A DNA stretch of 64,000 nt from JBCCCJ01 sp039029315. Lineage in GTDB: Bacteria > Bacteroidota > Bacteroidia > J057. Each line of letters opens with the position of its first letter. Within the stretch, counting starts at the first letter, position 1. Where the stretch lies: assembly GCA_039029315.1 (NCBI GenBank), contig JBCCGK010000042.1:1-64000 (forward strand), read 5' to 3'. Positions 60,737 through 64,000 of the stretch are shown here, one piece after another. Position numbers and translations under genes: made by a program. The notes beneath the pieces are model-generated. The model was not told the DNA's origin, did no database searches, and worked only from the letters and a program-made list of their open reading frames with translations.

Positions 60737-62614
60737 CTATTCCTTTTTCTTTCTTTTGGTTTTCTTCTTACCCAGCATCTCTACACTTCGGTGAATGAAG
60801 TCTGTGAGATCCTTACCTGTCAGCATATTTTGGCCCAGAAGTGCTAAATCCAGCAGTTGCTTGGCCATTGGCTCAGGGTCTTTGGCATCGATCAGACCTT
60901 CGACAAGAGGATGCTTGGTATTGACCACCAGATTATAAGTATCTGGCATTTCGCCCATGAAGCTCGCTCCGCCAACCTCTGACATTTCCCGCATTCGTCG
61001 CATGAATTCTGGTCGGGTGATCATGACAGGAAGTTGTTGCTCTCCCATAGCTTTGGTCTGCACAACGGTCCCTTCTTGTTTGGCTACTGCCTGAAAAGCT
61101 TCTTTGAGTTTGGTTTCCTGCTCTTCGCTGAGTACAAGTTCACTCGCTTGCTCATCTTTCTTTTCCTCTCCTTCTTCTCCTTCAGCTTTTTCGGCCTGCT
61201 TGGGAATGAGGTTGTCCACCGTATCTGAATCTACACGCACCCAACGGGATTTTTCTACCTTTCTCTCCAGCAATCCGATAAAATGGCTATCCAACACGCC
61301 ATCCATGTCCAGCACATCATAACTCTGGCTCTCAGCCGCTCGAACAAATAGATCCTGATCGTTTTTGTTGTTGGTATACAGATAGACCACACTCTCATTG
61401 TTATCGGTCTGGCTTCCTGCAATTTTGTCACGATAGTCTGACAAAGTGAAGTAATTTCCGTCCACATTTTTCAGCAGGCAGAACTTCTCAGCTTTGTCAT
61501 AGAATTTATCATCTGCCAACATCCCATATTTCACAAAAATGGAAATATCGTTCCACTTTTCTTCAAACTTCCCTCTGTCTTCCCGGAAGATTTCCAACAA
61601 TTTATCTGCGACTTTCCTTGTGATGTAGTTGCTGATCTTTTTGACATTGGGATCTCCCTGAAGGTAGCTTCGAGAGACATTGAGGGGAATATCTGGAGAA
61701 TCAATCACCCCTTGCAACAACATCAGATAGTCAGGCACAATCTGCGCAATCTCATCTGTAATGAATACCTGTCGGGAATAGAGTTGGATGCTGTTCCGCT
61801 TGGGATCTATATCTCTCCTGATTTTGGGAAAATACAAGATTCCATTGAGGTGAAAGGGAAAGTCCACATTGAGATGAATCCAAAAAAGCGGCTCTTGCTC
61901 CATGGGATACAACTCTTTGAAGAATTCCAGATAGTCCTCATCTGTCAGATCCGTGGGTGTTTTTTTCCAAAGAGGATTGGGATTGTTGATGGTCTCTTCC
62001 TCAAACACAATCTCCACGGGAAGAAAACGACCATATTTATTCAAAATGCCCTTGATCCGGCCCGACTCCAGATACTCTTCGGCATCGTCAGACAAATGAA
62101 GAATCACATCTGTTCCACGACTCTCTTTTTCGGCAGTATCCAAGGTAAAGCTGGTGGTTCCATCACAGGTCCATCTGACCGCCTCTTCATCTTCTTTCCA
62201 GGATTTGGAGACAACTTCGACAGTCTCCGCCACCATAAAGGCAGAATAAAATCCCAGCCCAAATCGACCAATAATATCTTCAGCATCACCTGCATCCTTG
62301 AATTTTTTTAAAAATTCTTCCGCGCCAGAGAAAGCTACCTGATTAAGGTATTTTTTCACATCTTCTCCACTCATTCCCAGACCTGCATCACTTACCGTCA
62401 AGGTGCGTGCGTCTTTGTCTATGCTGATCTGGACCTTCATTTCGCCCAGTTCTCCCGTGAATTCACCCATAGCAGCCAAATGTTTGAGCTTATTGGTGGC
62501 GTCTATGGCGTTACTGACAAGTTCTCTCAAAAAAATCTCTTGTTCCGAATACAGAGATTGTTTGATGATGGGGAAAATATTCTCAGTGCTGACGGAGATA
62601 GTACCTCTTTCCAT
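60737..62614 (-). CDS. htpG: Hsp90-family chaperone HtpG
   Basis: 625 residues from the ATG at 62614, the normal HtpG start (MERGTISVSTENIFPIIKQS); the longer frame adds 68 unrelated residues. The N-terminal ATPase domain shows ELVSNAIDA, DAGLGMSG and FGLGFYSAFMVA. The middle domain has the conserved Arg in NVSRSYLQ. The C-terminal dimerisation domain is followed by a Lys-rich end (KKKTKRKKKE). An acidic, Glu/Lys-rich insertion lies at about 480-500. It diverges from the gene at 62765. Confidence 0.95.
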   Translation of the reverse strand: MERGTISVSTENIFPIIKQSLYSEQEIFLRELVSNAIDATNKLKHLAAMGEFTGELGEMKVQISIDKDARTLTVSDAGLGMSGEDVKKYLNQVAFSGAEEFLKKFKDAGDAEDIIGRFGLGFYSAFMVAETVEVVSKSWKEDEEAVRWTCDGTTSFTLDTAEKESRGTDVILHLSDDAEEYLESGRIKGILNKYGRFLPVEIVFEEETINNPNPLWKKTPTDLTDEDYLEFFKELYPMEQEPLFWIHLNVDFPFHLNGILYFPKIRRDIDPKRNSIQLYSRQVFITDEIAQIVPDYLMLLQGVIDSPDIPLNVSRSYLQGDPNVKKISNYITRKVADKLLEIFREDRGKFEEKWNDISIFVKYGMLADDKFYDKAEKFCLLKNVDGNYFTLSDYRDKIAGSQTDNNESVVYLYTNNKNDQDLFVRAAESQSYDVLDMDGVLDSHFIGLLERKVEKSRWVRVDSDTVDNLIPKQAEKAEGEEGEEKKDEQASELVLSEEQETKLKEAFQAVAKQEGTVVQTKAMGEQQLPVMITRPEFMRRMREMSEVGGASFMGEMPDTYNLVVNTKHPLVEGLIDAKDPEPMAKQLLDLALLGQNMLTGKDLTDFIHRSVEMLGKKKTKRKKKE

Positions 62615-62764
62615 GGGGATTTCCTGATTTTTTGCTGTGTTAAGAATTGAAGTTGTCTCATCAAATTTGGTACCCATGCCCAATTCTGCGAAAGAAGCTG
62701 CCAATTTGTCAGTGGAGAAATGGTAATTTGAGAGATATCCCGTATTTTTAGGGAAATTTGTTGC

Positions 62765-63619
62765 ATGCTGGCCAATCCTACACCTGCTCCTCATCAGCTT
62801 CTGGAAGAACTCCGGCAACTTCTCCTGGCCGAAGACCGGGAGAAACGCAGTGAGTTATGGCAACGTCTGGAGGAATTAGAAGCAGAAGTGAAGAAGGATG
62901 AATTTCAGGAAAAACTGGAACCCTACCTGGAAGAACAGTTGAGTCTGCTACAGAAGAACTTTCCAGAACTATTTGGCAAACATCTCGGGACAGCGATTAA
63001 GGTACAAATTCGCGAATCCCAAAGTGAAATCATCGACGCGCTCTATCCAATCATCGGAAAACTGATCGGCAAGTACCTCAGAGCAGAGATTGAGCGAATC
63101 AGCCAGCAGATCGACCAACGCCTACAAGACCCATTTTCCTTTTCCTCTCTCAAACTGCGCGTCAAGGCCCTGTTCACAGGTGTCTCCTATCAAGAACTCC
63201 TTCTCGAATCCACGGCACAACCCAAAATCGAAGAACTATTTGTCATCGAAGCAGAAACGGGTCTTCCAATGGGGCATTTTTCCCTCAACAATCTGTCGCA
63301 TCCGGATATGGTGGCAGGAATGTTGACAGGGATTAAGCATTTTGTTGAGCATGCCTTCGAGAAAACCAATGAAGAGTTGAATACCTTGGAGTATGAAAAG
63401 TACAAGATCTTGCTCCATACTTTTGAAAACTTTTATATTGCCGCTGTTGTTGAAGGAAACCTCAATGCAAAGTTCGAGCAGGAATTGCGAGATACCATTT
63501 TTGAGTTTTGCCAAAAACATCCCATCGAAAAACAAAAGGCAATTACACAGATAACCAAAGAAGAATTGTCTCAGCAGCTCCAACACCATTTTGAAGGATT
63601 CAATTATGGAGATAAGTAA
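62765..63619 (+). CDS. Helical protein encoded with a small GTPase, unknown
   Basis: 284 residues. The N-terminal 120 are helical and charged (EELRQLLLAEDREKRSELWQ, likely coiled coil), ending in ALYPIIGKLIGKYLRAEI. A globular C-terminal part (about 150-245) contains FVIEAETGLPMGHFS, DMVAGMLTGIKHFVEHAF and ENFYIAAVVEG, which resembles roadblock/LC7-like domains. No signal peptide. The small-GTPase gene starts 14 bases before this gene ends, so this may be its regulator or effector. Confidence 0.65.
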   Translation: MLANPTPAPHQLLEELRQLLLAEDREKRSELWQRLEELEAEVKKDEFQEKLEPYLEEQLSLLQKNFPELFGKHLGTAIKVQIRESQSEIIDALYPIIGKLIGKYLRAEIERISQQIDQRLQDPFSFSSLKLRVKALFTGVSYQELLLESTAQPKIEELFVIEAETGLPMGHFSLNNLSHPDMVAGMLTGIKHFVEHAFEKTNEELNTLEYEKYKILLHTFENFYIAAVVEGNLNAKFEQELRDTIFEFCQKHPIEKQKAITQITKEELSQQLQHHFEGFNYGDK

Positions 63620-64000
63620 GAAAGTAGCCATCCTTGGAAGTCATGCTGTCGGGAAGACCTCCCTGATTTCTCGTTTTGTGGAGCAAAAATTTCCAGAGAA
63701 ATATCTGACGACCATTGGGTTGAAAGTAGACAAAAAGACTGTCAAACTAGACAAAGATGTCGTCGATTTAGTGATCTGGGACATCGCAGGACAGGATGAG
63801 ATTGCAAGCATTCCACATTATTATCTCAATGGATGTAGTGGATATATTTTTGTAGTTGACCTCACTCGGCCGTCTACTTATGAAAATATCCAGTCACAAT
63901 TGTTGATGTTGCGCGGAATATTGAGAGATGCAGAGGTGGTGATAGCAGCCAACAAGGTGGATCTGATTGAGTCAGAAGAAGAACAACAAGAGATTTTACA
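63606..64000 (+). CDS. Ras-like small GTPase (partial, runs off the window)
   Basis: The first 131 codons are present. Rab/Ras-type motifs are clear: P-loop GSHAVGKTS, a switch I Thr-Ile in TTIGLK, DIAGQDE for G3 (a His, Thr or Phe is usual nearby), and NKVD for G4. Unlike translation or Era-type GTPases it has the compact eukaryote-like Ras layout, known in some bacteria such as MglA relatives and Rup-type families. The 14-base overlap with the preceding gene shows that the two belong together. The C-terminus is missing, so lipid-anchor signals or fusions cannot be judged. Confidence 0.85.
   Translation, partial: MEISKKVAILGSHAVGKTSLISRFVEQKFPEKYLTTIGLKVDKKTVKLDKDVVDLVIWDIAGQDEIASIPHYYLNGCSGYIFVVDLTRPSTYENIQSQLLMLRGILRDAEVVIAANKVDLIESEEEQQEIL

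Overview
The window looks like chromosome of a Bacteroidota bacterium, most likely of the Saprospiria/Lewinella kind. This is inferred from gene content and no species can be named. The signs are several TPR-CHAT proteins, ECF sigma factors paired with single-pass membrane partners, many outer-membrane beta-barrel proteins and lipoproteins, TAnnTTTG-type -7 promoter boxes, a fused isobutyryl-CoA mutase (IcmF), a second EF-G-like GTPase, and a ComA-type phosphosulfolactate synthase.

Layout. 1-1.6 kb is a decayed accessory patch: a 118-bp perfect direct repeat (1-118 and 1375-1492) brackets a small palindromic MITE-like element and a KilA-N pseudogene with three lesions. 1.6-13.8 kb is the most interesting part. 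Five genes on the minus strand encode three large TPR-CHAT putative proteases, each with a signal peptide and a C-terminal membrane anchor, and two small proteins of unknown family that share a motif and each precede a CHAT gene. They diverge from an ECF sigma factor and a co-transcribed single-pass membrane protein with an external TPR domain. I propose a protease-controlled signalling module. It resembles in logic, but not in parts, the TPR-CHAT/sigma-factor arrangement known from type III-E CRISPR (Craspase); no CRISPR array or Cas gene is visible here.

14-28 kb holds an MFS transporter, an alpha/beta hydrolase, an MpaB-type oxygenase, a two-gene TPR unit, a beta-barrel protein, a site-2 protease, two glycosyltransferases (one with a G9 tract near its start) and a membrane spermidine-synthase-like protein. 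28-36.7 kb holds a beta-propeller lipoprotein, ComA, QueD, an Ldh2-family dehydrogenase (possibly ComC-like), a second ECF sigma with a membrane/beta-barrel partner, a large c-type-cytochrome/beta-propeller protein and a DUF1330 protein. 36.7-43.2 kb holds an EF-G paralogue, a lysoplasmalogenase homologue and icmF. 43.2-46.5 kb is a fourth, soluble TPR-CHAT protein whose promoter region contains a dyad.

46.6-64 kb is mixed: a 53-residue membrane protein, hydrolases, envelope proteins, a MerR regulator facing a Cys-rich small protein across a textbook MerR-type operator, sucB with a VanZ-like gene, a cmk-ispH-BtuF-like-BtuC-like run, htpG, and at the right edge a bacterial Ras-like small GTPase overlapping a partner gene. 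Several convergent gene ends carry terminator hairpins. Two intergenic regions carry copies of a dispersed palindromic element. I saw no tRNA, rRNA or CRISPR array.
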